Below are positions 9,762 to 19,441 of a stretch of DNA of 64,000 bases, one piece after another. The stretch's first letter is position 1, and every line of letters starts with the position of its first letter. The DNA is taken from NCBI RefSeq assembly GCF_018449575.1, contig NZ_JAAVUT010000012.1, positions 62,001 to 126,000 on the forward strand, written 5' to 3'. The notes below the pieces were generated by a model. The model saw only the letters and a list, made by a program, of their open reading frames with translations, ran no database searches and was not told the DNA's origin. Both the position numbers and the translations under genes were made by a program. This DNA comes from Sodalis sp. dw_96 (GTDB lineage Bacteria; Pseudomonadota; Gammaproteobacteria; Enterobacterales; Enterobacteriaceae).

Positions 9762-10352
9762 TCAAGGCTCGGCTAAAGCGAGTTTAACGGGTTCGATGGC
9801 GAAAGTAAGACCCTTAACGCCATCATCCGCCACCACATAACGCAACGGCCCCCAGGATTGCTGAAAAAAATGGGAACCCCGGCCTTTCGCCAACAAATCC
9901 GAGACCCGGGCCGAGCTTTGTTCCACGGTTAAACCGGGTTCAAACTCACGCACCAGCGCGGCCATGTAGCTGATGGCGGTGGTGCGGGCGGATTTTTCGC
10001 CGCCCACCACCGGCAAATAGGTAAGTTGCAGGGTTTTTATTTTACCGCTGCCTTTTTCCAGGGCGGTGGATGCGTAGAGGGTACTGTTAATCTTGCTGGC
10101 GGCGCGGGTCAGATTGATAAGATCATTTCGGTTGTCGATGGATCTGAATTCACCGATAGGCAAGGTGGGATTATGATCGTTATATTGTTCACGAAATTTT
10201 ACGATGGTTAAATCGAACGTCGGTGCGCCGGCCAACAGATAGGGTGCCACCGGTGCTGACCCGGTGGATGTATCGGCGGCATGGACCTGTGTCCAGAGCG
10301 CGCCCAGCAGCAGACCCGTGGCGGCGAAGCGGAGATACCTGTTCTTATCCAT
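9762..10352 (-). CDS. yiiQ: YiiQ family periplasmic protein (DUF1454)
   Basis: This 196-aa exported protein matches the DUF1454 (YiiQ) family by position between tpiA and fpr, by size (E. coli 199 aa) and by sequence character. A signal peptide ends at VHA|ADTS (about residue 26). The function is unknown in the family. The start ATG at 10352 follows AGGGTGG. The 5' end has been duplicated: a near-identical 20-base block lies 47 bases upstream and opens a 12-codon reading frame that stops 8 bases before this gene (see findings). Confidence 0.85.
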   Translation of the reverse strand: MDKNRYLRFAATGLLLGALWTQVHAADTSTGSAPVAPYLLAGAPTFDLTIVKFREQYNDHNPTLPIGEFRSIDNRNDLINLTRAASKINSTLYASTALEKGSGKIKTLQLTYLPVVGGEKSARTTAISYMAALVREFEPGLTVEQSSARVSDLLAKGRGSHFFQQSWGPLRYVVADDGVKGLTFAIEPVKLALAEP

Positions 10353-10403
10353 TTACCACCCTATGCAATACCCAAGCGGATGAACCTGTCCTTATCCATT
10401 TAC
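10337..10403 (-). repeat. Tandem duplication of the yiiQ start region
   Basis: ACCTGTTCTTATCCATTTAC (10337-10356) and ACCTGTCCTTATCCATTTAC (10384-10403) are 19/20 identical and 47 bases apart. On the minus strand each carries an ATGGATAAG start; the downstream copy is the yiiQ start codon. Confidence 0.85.
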
Positions 10404-10440
10404 AAACCTATTAATTCCCATCCAGGCCGCATCCTGCCGT

Positions 10441-11187
10441 TTACCAGTAGTGCTCGCTGGTGATATGGCCCGGCTTGCGGCGCAGGTGTTTTCGCATCTC
10501 GCGCGTTTCTTTCAATAATTGCTGGGTATCCCGCACCATTTGCGGGTTACCGCAGAGCATGACATGGCCGTCTTCCGCGTTCAATTTTACCCCCACCGAC
10601 TGTTCCAGCGAGCCGTTGGCAATCAACGCCGGAACACGACCGGTGAGTGAACCGGGCACCGTTTCACGACTGACCACGGTCTGAATATGCAGTTTGCCGT
10701 TAAGGCGCTGCTGCAGTTCAAGCATCAACGGCAGATAGCTGAGATCGCGGGCATAGCGCGCAGCATGCACCAGAACAATGTTTTTAAAGCGCTCCAGTCC
10801 TTCCCCATATTGCAAAATGGACAGGAACGGACCCAGCGCCGTGCCGGTGGCCAGCATCCACAGCGTTTCGCAGGGAGGAATTTCGTCAAGGACGAAGAAA
10901 CCTGCGGCTTCCTTGGTGACCATCAGGCTGTCGCCCGGTTGCATGGCATGCAGCGGCGGGCTGAGTTTTCCTTCCGGTACCGTCACCAAATAAAATTCAA
11001 GAGTGGTGTTATTCGGCGCATTCACATACGAATAGGCGCGCTGGACGCGCTCGCCGTTGATCTCCAGGCCGAGTTTGGCAAACTGGCCTGCGGCGAAGGA
11101 ATCCACCGGTGCACGAACATACAGGCTGAAAAGACTTTCCGTCCAGTGCTCCACACGTATGATTTCCCCATTAACCCATTCAGCCAT
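10441..11187 (-). CDS. fpr: Ferredoxin/flavodoxin-NADP+ reductase
   Basis: Fpr is an FAD enzyme that passes electrons between NADPH and flavodoxin or ferredoxin, supporting radical enzymes, Fe-S assembly and oxidative-stress defence. The 248-aa length equals E. coli Fpr. The FAD-binding RAYSYVN motif is near residues 50-56. The NADP site segments LATGTALGPFLSIL and VMLCGNPQMV are conserved, and the chain ends in the characteristic aromatic EHYW. The start MAEWVNG at 11187 is supported by alignment to the family N-terminus. SoxS control is known in E. coli, but no site was assigned here. Confidence 0.97.
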   Translation of the reverse strand: MAEWVNGEIIRVEHWTESLFSLYVRAPVDSFAAGQFAKLGLEINGERVQRAYSYVNAPNNTTLEFYLVTVPEGKLSPPLHAMQPGDSLMVTKEAAGFFVLDEIPPCETLWMLATGTALGPFLSILQYGEGLERFKNIVLVHAARYARDLSYLPLMLELQQRLNGKLHIQTVVSRETVPGSLTGRVPALIANGSLEQSVGVKLNAEDGHVMLCGNPQMVRDTQQLLKETREMRKHLRRKPGHITSEHYW

Positions 11188-11215
11188 AAAGCTTTTCCCC
11201 TTGGTCCTTCCAATC

Positions 11216-11342
11216 TATACCCGTCATAATTCAAGTTGCAGGTGCGTTGGCTTTCCTCGCTCACCCCAGTCACTTACCTGAGTAAGCTCCTGGGAATTCG
11301 CTGCGTTGCCGCCTTCCCGCGACTTGAATTATTTAGGGTATA
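11216..11342. repeat. ERIC element, canonical 127 bp
   Basis: The element is exactly 127 bp with terminal inverted TATACCC/GGGTATA, contains the ERIC core CTCACCCCAGTCACTTAC and GAGTAAGCTCCTGG, and forms an imperfect palindrome overall. It lies between the divergently spaced 5' side of fpr and the 3' side of glpX. ERIC (IRU) elements are non-coding repeats of Enterobacterales that fold when transcribed. Confidence 0.95.
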
Positions 11343-11492
11343 TAATTTTACCGATGAATAATATTCCACTCTGTCACAGCGGCTTTTGATCATGGCGATG
11401 GCGCCATTATCAGTTAATTTTGTCATTGCATCCAGTCCGGCTCCCGATTCTTGTTAAGAAAAAGTTGCATCCGGAGGGATCCCTTGATGTCG

Positions 11493-12503
11493 TTAAAGGA
11501 TAAACGGATGCAGGGCAGGATCTTTACGATCAAGATAATGAGTGGACGCGATGCGTCGGATCGTCCGGCTGTTGCCGCGAATCAGCAGGGTTTCGGTGGT
11601 GGCGAGCAGTCCTTTGCGGGTAATGCCGTTTAATAAATCCCCTTTGGTAATGCCGGTGGCGGAAAAGACCACATTATCGTTACGCGCCATATCATTCAGC
11701 CGTAGCACGGTATTGGCGGCGATGCCCATGGCTGCGCAACGGGCGAGTTCATCGGCGCCAATGCGCAGGTTCATTTCGTTTTCGCCTTTCACCTGGTGGC
11801 GGGGCAGAAGCCGGCCCTGCATATCGCCATCCATGGCGCGGATTGCCGCCGCGGAAATCACTCCCTCCGGCGCACCGCCGATGCCGTACATCACATCCAC
11901 CTCGCTGTCCGGCATGCAGGTAAGTATGGACGCCGCCACGTCGCCATCGGGAATGGCAAACACCCGTACGCCCAATCGCTGCAAATCGGCGATGGTTTGC
12001 TCATGGCGGGGTTTGGCCAGGATGATGACGGTTAACTGTGACAAAGGCTTACCCAGTTTGCGGGCAACGTTGCGTAGATTGTCGTCCAGGGGCAACGCCA
12101 GGTCGATGACGCCTTTGGCTGCCGGTCCCACCGCAATTTTTTCCATGTACATATCGGGGGCGTGTAAAAAGCTGTCTTTTTCACCCACCGCCATCACCGT
12201 CAGGGCATTGGGCTGGCCCATTGCCGTCATGCGGGTTCCTTCGATGGGATCAACCGCGATATCTACCGCATCGCCCCGGCCGGTGCCCACCGCTTCACCG
12301 ATATAAAGCATCGGCGCTTCATCGATTTCCCCTTCGCCGATTACGATCCGGCCATCGATGTCCACCTGATTGAGCATGATGCGCATGGCCTGAACCGCGG
12401 CGTTGTCGGCGGCATTTTTGTCGCCGCGACCGAGCCAGCAATAGCCCGCCAGCGCGGCGGCTTCCGTTACCCGGGAGAATTCAATGGCTAATTCACGTTT
12501 CAT
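11493..12503 (-). CDS. glpX: Class II fructose-1,6-bisphosphatase
   Basis: GlpX hydrolyses fructose 1,6-bisphosphate to fructose 6-phosphate (gluconeogenesis; Mn2+-dependent class II enzyme). The start at 12503 (MKRELAIEFS) gives 336 aa as in E. coli; a 14-codon upstream extension was rejected. Metal and substrate motifs are GEGEIDEAPMLYIGE and DPIEGT. It lies 126 bp after glpK and is separated from it by a strong hairpin with a T-run, so it may be expressed partly independently of glpFK. Confidence 0.96.
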   Translation of the reverse strand: MKRELAIEFSRVTEAAALAGYCWLGRGDKNAADNAAVQAMRIMLNQVDIDGRIVIGEGEIDEAPMLYIGEAVGTGRGDAVDIAVDPIEGTRMTAMGQPNALTVMAVGEKDSFLHAPDMYMEKIAVGPAAKGVIDLALPLDDNLRNVARKLGKPLSQLTVIILAKPRHEQTIADLQRLGVRVFAIPDGDVAASILTCMPDSEVDVMYGIGGAPEGVISAAAIRAMDGDMQGRLLPRHQVKGENEMNLRIGADELARCAAMGIAANTVLRLNDMARNDNVVFSATGITKGDLLNGITRKGLLATTETLLIRGNSRTIRRIASTHYLDRKDPALHPFIL

Positions 12504-12591
12504 GGTTAAACCTTGTGTTGCAACTTTAATTGAAGTTTGCCACAAAGTTTATCACATTCGGCACGCTTTCCGGACAGTACAAGAATCGCCG

Positions 12592-12625
12592 GAAAAAGTA
12601 AGGCCCATTCATTGAATGGGCCTTA
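12592..12625 (-). terminator. Hairpin terminator between glpK and glpX
   Basis: A 13-bp perfect stem, TAAGGCCCATTCA with its complement (12599-12625), is followed on the minus strand by C and a T-run (A residues 12593-12597). It starts within five bases of the glpK stop codon. It probably ends or attenuates the glpFK transcript before glpX. Confidence 0.85.
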
Positions 12626-12629
12626 TGCC

Positions 12630-14168
<1,539 letters not shown>

Positions 14169-14199
14169 TTATCGTTCTAATGGTGGATAAGGGTGGTCA

Positions 14200-15048
14200 T
14201 TACGCTTTATGCTCGCTGCCGCTGGGGCGCGTCTCTTCCATTCCGTCTTCGATCACCGCGGAAGGCAAATGAGGACCGATAAGCGCACGGTAGCCGAACG
14301 CTCCCAGGCAGGCGCCCACCACCGGCGCAATCAGCGGCACCAGGAAGTAGGGGATATCGCGTCCGCCGGTGAAGGCCACCTTGCCCCAGCCGGCCAGATA
14401 GGCGAATACCTTGGGTCCGAAATCACGGGCCGGGTTAAGGGCGAAGCCGGTCAGCGGTCCCATGGAGGCGCCAATCACCGCAATGAGCAGGCCGATGAGC
14501 AGCGGCGCCAGCGCCCCGCGGGGAATGCCGTTGCCGTCGTCGGTCAGCGCCAGGATCAGGCACAGCAGAATGGCGGCGATAACCGTTTCCACAAAGAACG
14601 CCTGCACCACGTTGATATGCGCATTGGGATAGGTGGAAAAAATGCTGGCGAGCTGCAAACTCTGCACGCTTCCCCGCACCATATGGTTCGCCTGTTCGAA
14701 ATCAAAAAACAGGCTGTAATAAAGAAAATAAACCACCGCCGCGCCGGCAAAGGCGCCAAGCGTTTGCGAGACGATATAGGGCAGCAATTTACGGCCTGCA
14801 AAATTGCCGAATAAACACAGGGCAATGGAAACCGCCGGATTCAGGTGGGCGCCGGACACCGCGGCGGTGAGATAGATCGCCATGGCGACGCCCATACCCC
14901 AGATAATGCTGATTTCCCATTGTCCGAAGCTGGCTCCCGCCAGTTTCAGTGCGGCGACACAGCCGACTCCGAAGAATATTAACAGCGCTGTTCCAAGGAA
15001 TTCCGCGATGCATTGGCCTGTTAGCGTTGGCGTTTTTAATTGGCTCAT
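14200..15048 (-). CDS. glpF: Glycerol uptake facilitator (aquaglyceroporin)
   Basis: GlpF is the inner-membrane channel for glycerol. The protein is 282 aa (E. coli 281), with six membrane segments and the two NPA half-helix motifs: HLNPAVS (NPA at 70-72) and LNPARDFGPK (NPA near 205), where the Arg after the second NPA is the selectivity-filter residue. The start at 15048 (MSQLKTPTLTGQCIAEFLG) follows AGGAAAAG; an 11-codon upstream extension lacks a ribosome site. It is first in glpFK, 49 bp before glpK. Confidence 0.97.
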   Translation of the reverse strand: MSQLKTPTLTGQCIAEFLGTALLIFFGVGCVAALKLAGASFGQWEISIIWGMGVAMAIYLTAAVSGAHLNPAVSIALCLFGNFAGRKLLPYIVSQTLGAFAGAAVVYFLYYSLFFDFEQANHMVRGSVQSLQLASIFSTYPNAHINVVQAFFVETVIAAILLCLILALTDDGNGIPRGALAPLLIGLLIAVIGASMGPLTGFALNPARDFGPKVFAYLAGWGKVAFTGGRDIPYFLVPLIAPVVGACLGAFGYRALIGPHLPSAVIEDGMEETRPSGSEHKA

Positions 15049-15135
15049 AGACTTTTCCTGCTGGCGAATAGGTGAGGTCATAGCAAAGAGTGGTCTCTGC
15101 TTACCGAAATTGATTTAACCTAAAAGCATATGTAG

Positions 15136-15211
15136 GCATCTTGTAAATTTATCGTTAATGAGCGGAAACGAGAAATATCGAAATCGAAATGTGTGCAGTT
15201 CGTCATAAAAA
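15136..15211 (-). promoter_or_regulatory. glpFK promoter region with GlpR operators
   Basis: On the minus strand this reads TATGACGAACTGCACACAT, then TCGATATTTCTCGTTTCCG, then CTCATTAACGATAAATTTAC, closely matching my recollection of the E. coli glpFKX control region that holds tandem GlpR operators and CRP sites. About 90-160 bases upstream of glpF, as expected. Individual half-sites were not resolved. Confidence 0.65.
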
Positions 15212-15565
15212 TGAGCGAATACGCTTAATATATGATAGAAAGGCATTCATTCAAGCCGATCTATCACTCCGGTGTTCAACTATTAATGTTAAAGATATTG
15301 GGAAATTTTAGTAAAAGGAGGTAAATCTTTCAGCGGCATAGAGGTTGTATAGCGTACAATGTCGGACGTATTCGACCTTCTGGACGATAGCGGCTGGACA
15401 GCGGGGACCGACCTACTTAAAATCCGTTCTTCGGACTTTCAACATCAACGTTATTTCGACACGCGCCGACCATGGTGTACGGTGCATGGTGCGGATGTTA
15501 ACAAAGGTTACACATTAGTGTAACGCAAATTTACGATGACACCTTGTAGGCTTAAGGGGGCTGAA
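15212..15565. other. Intergenic stretch between the glpF control region and zapB
   Basis: This stretch is between divergent glpF and zapB and should hold the zapB promoter. AAGGAGGT at 15315-15322 looks like a perfect ribosome site, but no start codon follows at a usable distance. A TTACACATTAGTGTAA palindrome lies near 15506-15521, just upstream of zapB. No gene was recognised. Confidence 0.5.
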
Positions 15566-15805
15566 ATGGCTTTTGAAGTATTTGAAAAATTAGAAGCGAA
15601 GGTACAGCAAGCAATTGATACCATAACGCTTTTACAAATGGAAATTGAAGAATTGAAAGAGAAGAACAACAGCCTGACGCAGGAAATCCAACAAGCTTCC
15701 AGCAATCGTGAATCATTGATTAACGAAAACGAACAATTGAAGCAGGAACAGGGTGTATGGCAAGAGCGTTTGCGCGCATTGCTCAGCAAAATGGAAGAGG
15801 TGTAA
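15566..15805 (+). CDS. zapB: Cell division factor ZapB
   Basis: ZapB is a small cytoplasmic coiled-coil protein that binds ZapA at the Z-ring and helps link it to the MatP-bound terminus. The 79-aa product (E. coli 81) is almost entirely heptad-patterned and nearly identical in its first half ([19 protein letters not shown]) and at its end ([13 protein letters not shown]). The ATG at 15566 has AAGGGGG five bases upstream; a 10-codon upstream extension was rejected. It faces rraA, with a shared hairpin between them. Confidence 0.96.
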   Translation: MAFEVFEKLEAKVQQAIDTITLLQMEIEELKEKNNSLTQEIQQASSNRESLINENEQLKQEQGVWQERLRALLSKMEEV

Positions 15806-15815
15806 CTACCTTGAC

Positions 15816-15844
15816 CCAAAGGGCGACGACGAACCGCCCTTTGG
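15816..15844. terminator. Hairpin between convergent zapB and rraA
   Basis: CCAAAGGGCG and CGCCCTTTGG form a 10-bp stem in the 66-bp gap between the two convergent genes. There is no long T-run on either side, so its use as a bidirectional terminator is likely but not certain. Confidence 0.6.
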
Positions 15845-15871
15845 TTATAAGAAGGGTTTTATCCGCAGCGG

Positions 15872-16357
15872 TTATTCCAGGTCGAGTGCCTCTTCCGAGA
15901 GGATGATACCGGTATTGTCGGCATATAAATGATCGCCGGAGAAGAAGGTGACACCGCCGAAATTGACCCGTATGTCGCTTTCACCGATACCCTCGCTCGC
16001 GGCGCCCGCCGGCGTGGCGGCCATCGCTTGAATGCCCAGATCCAGTTCTTCCAGATCGTCCACCTGGCGCACCGCACCGTACACTACGATACCTTCCCAC
16101 TGATTCTGCATAGCCAGGTTACCCAGCTCGGCATTGATCAGCGCCCGCCGGACCGAACCGCCGCCATCCACAACCAGCACCCGGCCAAGCCCGTTTTCCT
16201 CGAGCACATCGTATAACAAACCATTATCCTCGAAGCATTTCACGGTAATGATTTGCCCGCCAAACGATGTCCTCCCGCCAAAATTACTGAAAAGAGGTTC
16301 CACAACATTCACGTCTTCATGATAAATGTCGCACAGTTCTGAGGTATCGTATTTCAT
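15872..16357 (-). CDS. rraA: Ribonuclease E activity regulator RraA
   Basis: RraA forms a trimeric ring that binds RNase E and inhibits it. The start at 16357 ([12 protein letters not shown]) gives 161 aa, identical in length to E. coli RraA. The [24 protein letters not shown] and [18 protein letters not shown] segments are nearly invariant. A longer frame begins 46 codons upstream and overlaps the menA end; it is not supported by the family. menA lies 112 bp upstream on the same strand. Confidence 0.97.
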   Translation of the reverse strand: MKYDTSELCDIYHEDVNVVEPLFSNFGGRTSFGGQIITVKCFEDNGLLYDVLEENGLGRVLVVDGGGSVRRALINAELGNLAMQNQWEGIVVYGAVRQVDDLEELDLGIQAMAATPAGAASEGIGESDIRVNFGGVTFFSGDHLYADNTGIILSEEALDLE

Positions 16358-16469
16358 AGGATTTACGTCGGTTTGCCGCTGGAGCCCAAAGTATATCGCT
16401 TTCTTACTCCAGTTGCCAAAATCATCAATTGCTAAGTTGATACGCATCAGAAAAATGCACGACAAATAA

Positions 16470-17387
16470 TCAACTAAACAGTAAGCCGACAGCAAATAAA
16501 ATGTTGATTAATAAGGCGCATTTTACGGTTTTTTCCAACATCGGCCGGATGCCCGACGGGTTGGTTTCATGCAAAACATAGCGCGCTTGCATATATAATG
16601 CGGGTACGGTCAAGACAAAAAGCCAGCCCACCAGGTTATGCAGTTCCAGCAGGGTAAAAATCGCCAGACAAACCACCGCGCCAGCCAGCAACAGGACGTG
16701 ATAATAACGCGCACGCATTGGACCGAGCCTCACCGCGAGGGTATTCTTGCCATTGAGGCGGTCGCTTTCAATATCCCGCAAATTGTTGATGTTTAATACC
16801 GCCGCGGCTAAAAAACCGCAGGCGGTAGCGGGCAACATCACCACGCTATGAAAAGCGCCGGTTTGCAGGTAATAGCTGCCTCCCACGCTGAGCCAGCCGA
16901 AAAAGATCAGCACCGACAGATCGCCAAGCCCCATGTAGCCATAGGGACGGGTGCCCATGGTATAGGTGATGGCGGCGATAATCGACAGCACTCCCAAGAC
17001 CAGAAAGCCCAGGATATCGGTGGGTTTTTCACAGGCGATCCAGATCAAAACCGCCCCGGATATCAGTGTTGAAAAGATGGCCGCCACCAGGGCGACCTTC
17101 ATTTGTTCACGGGTAATAATGCCCAATTGCATCCCGCGCAGCGGTCCGATACGGCCTTTTTCGTCACTGCCTTTAACCGCATCGCCGTAATCATTGGCTA
17201 AATTGGATAAAATCTGCAGTAGCGCGGCGGTTATCAGCGCCATCAGGGCAACGACGGGTTTGAAATGACCTTGCCAGCCGGCCATGGCCGAGCCGGTGAC
17301 AATGGAGGCTAACGCCAACGGCAGAGTTCGCAGGCGCAGGCTGACCATCCAGGCTTTGGCAGGGCTTAAGGTGACGGTTTGGCTCAT
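16470..17387 (-). CDS. menA: 1,4-dihydroxy-2-naphthoate octaprenyltransferase
   Basis: MenA is an integral inner-membrane UbiA-family prenyltransferase that attaches the polyprenyl chain to DHNA in menaquinone synthesis. It is 305 aa (E. coli 308). Both Asp-rich prenyl-diphosphate/Mg2+ motifs are visible: [14 protein letters not shown] near residue 65, and [16 protein letters not shown] near residue 199. Eight to nine hydrophobic helices are evident. It precedes rraA and follows hslU on the same strand, separated from hslU by a terminator. Confidence 0.96.
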   Translation of the reverse strand: MSQTVTLSPAKAWMVSLRLRTLPLALASIVTGSAMAGWQGHFKPVVALMALITAALLQILSNLANDYGDAVKGSDEKGRIGPLRGMQLGIITREQMKVALVAAIFSTLISGAVLIWIACEKPTDILGFLVLGVLSIIAAITYTMGTRPYGYMGLGDLSVLIFFGWLSVGGSYYLQTGAFHSVVMLPATACGFLAAAVLNINNLRDIESDRLNGKNTLAVRLGPMRARYYHVLLLAGAVVCLAIFTLLELHNLVGWLFVLTVPALYMQARYVLHETNPSGIRPMLEKTVKCALLINILFAVGLLFS

Positions 17388-17424
17388 AATTAACGGATCT
17401 TTATGTTAATACCCGGTTTTAGTG

Positions 17425-17449
17425 AAAAAAAAAGGAGGCCGCAGCCTCC
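17425..17449 (-). terminator. Intrinsic terminator of hslVU
   Basis: On the minus strand GGAGGC-TGCG-GCCTCC is followed by nine T residues (A residues 17425-17433), 29 bases after the hslU stop. Confidence 0.92.
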
Positions 17450-17478
17450 CGTTTCGGATGTCATCTATCCCATCGCGA

Positions 17479-18810
17479 TTAGAGAATAAACCGGCTCAAA
17501 TCTTCATCAGATATTAGCTCATCCAAATGACTACGAACATAATCTGCATCAATTGAAATAGTTTTACCATCCCATTCACTGGCATCATAAGAAATATCCT
17601 CCATCAGCCGTTCAAGAACGGTATGCAGCCGACGGGCACCAATATTTTCGGTGCGCTCATTGACCTGCCAGGCCGCTTCCGCGATACGGCGAATACCGTC
17701 GCCGGTGAACTCGATGTTCACCCCTTCGGTGGCCATCAACGCTTTGTACTGAATGGTCAGCGACGCGCTCGGTTCGGTAAGGATACGTTCGAAATCATCT
17801 GTGGTCAGGGCTTCCAGCTCAACCCGGATGGGTAAACGGCCTTGTAATTCCGGAATCAGATCGGACGGTCTGGACGTCTGGAACGCGCCGGAAGCGATAA
17901 AGAGGATATGATCGGTCTTCACCATGCCGTGCTTGGTGGAAACGGTACAGCCTTCCACCAGCGGCAACAGATCCCGTTGCACCCCTTCCCGAGAAACATC
18001 CGGTCCGGAGGTTTCTCCACGTTTACAGATTTTATCGATCTCGTCGATAAACACGATCCCATGCTGCTCAACGGCTTCGATGGCCGTCTCTTTCAGCTCT
18101 TCCGGGTTTACCAGCTTGGCCGCTTCTTCTTCCACCAACAGTTTCAGCGCTTCTTTGATCTTTATCTTGCGGGGCTTTTGTTTCTGTCCGGCCAGATTTT
18201 TAAACATCGATTGCAGCTGATTGGTCATTTCTTCCATGCCGGGGGGCGCCATAATTTCGACCCCCATCGGCGCGGCGGCAAGATTAATCTCTATCTCTTT
18301 CTCATCCAGTTCGCCTTCACGCAGTTTTTTGCGGAAATTTTGCCGGGCAGCCGAAGGTTCAGCCGACTCTTCCGGCTGGCCCCAGTTGTTTTTGGCCGGC
18401 GGGAGCAGGACGTCAAGCACCCGTTCCTCCGCCAGTTCTTCCGCGCGGTGGCGATTTTTATCCATAGATTGCAAACGCACCATCTTGACGGCGGCATCGG
18501 TGAGATCGCGGATAATTGAATCCACTTCCTTGCCGACATAACCCACTTCGGTGAATTTGGTCGCCTCGACCTTAATGAAGGGCGCGTTGGCGAGTTTCGC
18601 CAGACGGCGGGCAATTTCCGTTTTCCCGACGCCGGTGGGCCCAATCATTAAAATATTTTTGGGCGTGACTTCGTGGCGCAATGCTTCGTCCAGTTGCATG
18701 CGGCGCCAGCGGTTACGTAATGCGATAGCCACCGCTCGTTTCGCATTATGTTGGCCGATGATATAACCATCGAGTTCGCTGACGATTTCGCGTGGGGTCA
18801 TTTCGGACAT
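17479..18810 (-). CDS. hslU: ATP-dependent protease HslVU, ATPase subunit HslU (ClpY)
   Basis: HslU is the AAA+ unfoldase ring that feeds substrates to the HslV peptidase. At 443 aa it matches E. coli exactly. Walker [10 protein letters not shown] is at residues 57-65, Walker [10 protein letters not shown] follows, the pore loop [11 protein letters not shown] is kept, and the chain ends in SRFIL, the tail that inserts into HslV. The I-domain lies between the Walker motifs. The start codon is inside the extended 3' end of hslV (13-bp overlap), with AAGGA eight bases upstream. Confidence 0.98.
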   Translation of the reverse strand: MSEMTPREIVSELDGYIIGQHNAKRAVAIALRNRWRRMQLDEALRHEVTPKNILMIGPTGVGKTEIARRLAKLANAPFIKVEATKFTEVGYVGKEVDSIIRDLTDAAVKMVRLQSMDKNRHRAEELAEERVLDVLLPPAKNNWGQPEESAEPSAARQNFRKKLREGELDEKEIEINLAAAPMGVEIMAPPGMEEMTNQLQSMFKNLAGQKQKPRKIKIKEALKLLVEEEAAKLVNPEELKETAIEAVEQHGIVFIDEIDKICKRGETSGPDVSREGVQRDLLPLVEGCTVSTKHGMVKTDHILFIASGAFQTSRPSDLIPELQGRLPIRVELEALTTDDFERILTEPSASLTIQYKALMATEGVNIEFTGDGIRRIAEAAWQVNERTENIGARRLHTVLERLMEDISYDASEWDGKTISIDADYVRSHLDELISDEDLSRFIL

Positions 18811-19352
18811 ATTATGGATCCTTGCGCTTCGTACGTTAATTCTTCAATAGTATGGAATTGGTTGGTATAAATACAGATATCTCCGGCGATGGACAACGCT
18901 TTCTCAACGATATCCCGCGCTCCCAGGTCGGTATTATCCAACAAAGCCCGTGCGGCTGCCTGGGCGTAAGGCCCGCCGGAACCGATTGCAATCAGATCGT
19001 TTTCCGGCTGGATCACATCGCCGTTGCCGGTAATAATGAGCGAGTGTTTTTTATCCGCTACCGCCAGCAGCGCTTCGAGTTTGCGCAACATCCGATCGGT
19101 ACGCCAATCCTTGGCCAGCTCCACGGCAGCCTTCATCAGATGGCCCTGGTGCAATTCCAGTTTACGTTCAAATAATTCAAATAGCGTAAAGGCATCGGCG
19201 GTGCCGCCGGCAAAGCCCGCGAGCACCTGATCATGATGCAAGCGCCGGACTTTGATAACATTGCCCTTCATTACTGTGTTTCCCAGAGTGGCCTGGCCAT
19301 CGCCACCAATTACCACATGGCCGTTGCGGCGTACGCTTACGATTGTTGTCAC
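18798..19352 (-). CDS. hslV: ATP-dependent protease HslVU, peptidase subunit HslV (ClpQ), extended C-terminus
   Basis: HslV is a bacterial proteasome-like threonine peptidase; after Met removal Thr is the nucleophile ([20 protein letters not shown]). The start is GTG at 19352, as in E. coli, with CCGGAG upstream; a longer ATG frame begins 13 codons earlier without support. Through ...EELTYEA the protein matches the usual 176 residues, but the expected stop is read as CAA and translation continues for eight residues (QGSIICPK) to a TGA inside hslU. The product is therefore 184 aa and overlaps hslU by 13 bp. Confidence 0.95.
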   Translation of the reverse strand: MTTIVSVRRNGHVVIGGDGQATLGNTVMKGNVIKVRRLHHDQVLAGFAGGTADAFTLFELFERKLELHQGHLMKAAVELAKDWRTDRMLRKLEALLAVADKKHSLIITGNGDVIQPENDLIAIGSGGPYAQAAARALLDNTDLGARDIVEKALSIAGDICIYTNQFHTIEELTYEAQGSIICPK

Positions 19353-19381
19353 GAGCAACTCTCCGGTAGAGATAGATTGAA

Positions 19382-19402
19382 GCCCTGACATTCATCCAGG
19401 GC
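19382..19402 (-). promoter_or_regulatory. Stem-loop in the hslV 5' leader
   Basis: GCCCTG and CAGGGC form a 6-bp stem around a 9-base loop in the hslVU leader, between the heat-shock promoter and the start codon. A leader stem-loop is reported to stabilise hslVU mRNA in E. coli; equivalence here is inferred from position. Confidence 0.6.
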
Positions 19403-19413
19403 ATTTGAAGTTA

Positions 19414-19441
19414 TAAATGGGGCGGGATTGGGGTTTTTCAA
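19414..19441 (-). promoter_or_regulatory. Sigma-32 (heat-shock) promoter of hslVU
   Basis: On the minus strand TTGAAA (19436-19441) is followed after 13 bases by CCCCATTTA (19414-19422), an excellent match to the RpoH consensus. The -35 box overlaps the ftsN stop codon (GGTTGA). Confidence 0.85.

Noticed and set aside
15315-15322. Perfect AAGGAGGT ribosome site upstream of zapB
   Set aside because: No ATG, GTG or TTG follows within usable distance, and the downstream frames close quickly.
16358-16495. 46-codon N-terminal extension of rraA
   Set aside because: The E. coli protein and all conserved sequence begin at MKYDTSEL (16357); the extension overlaps the menA 3' end.
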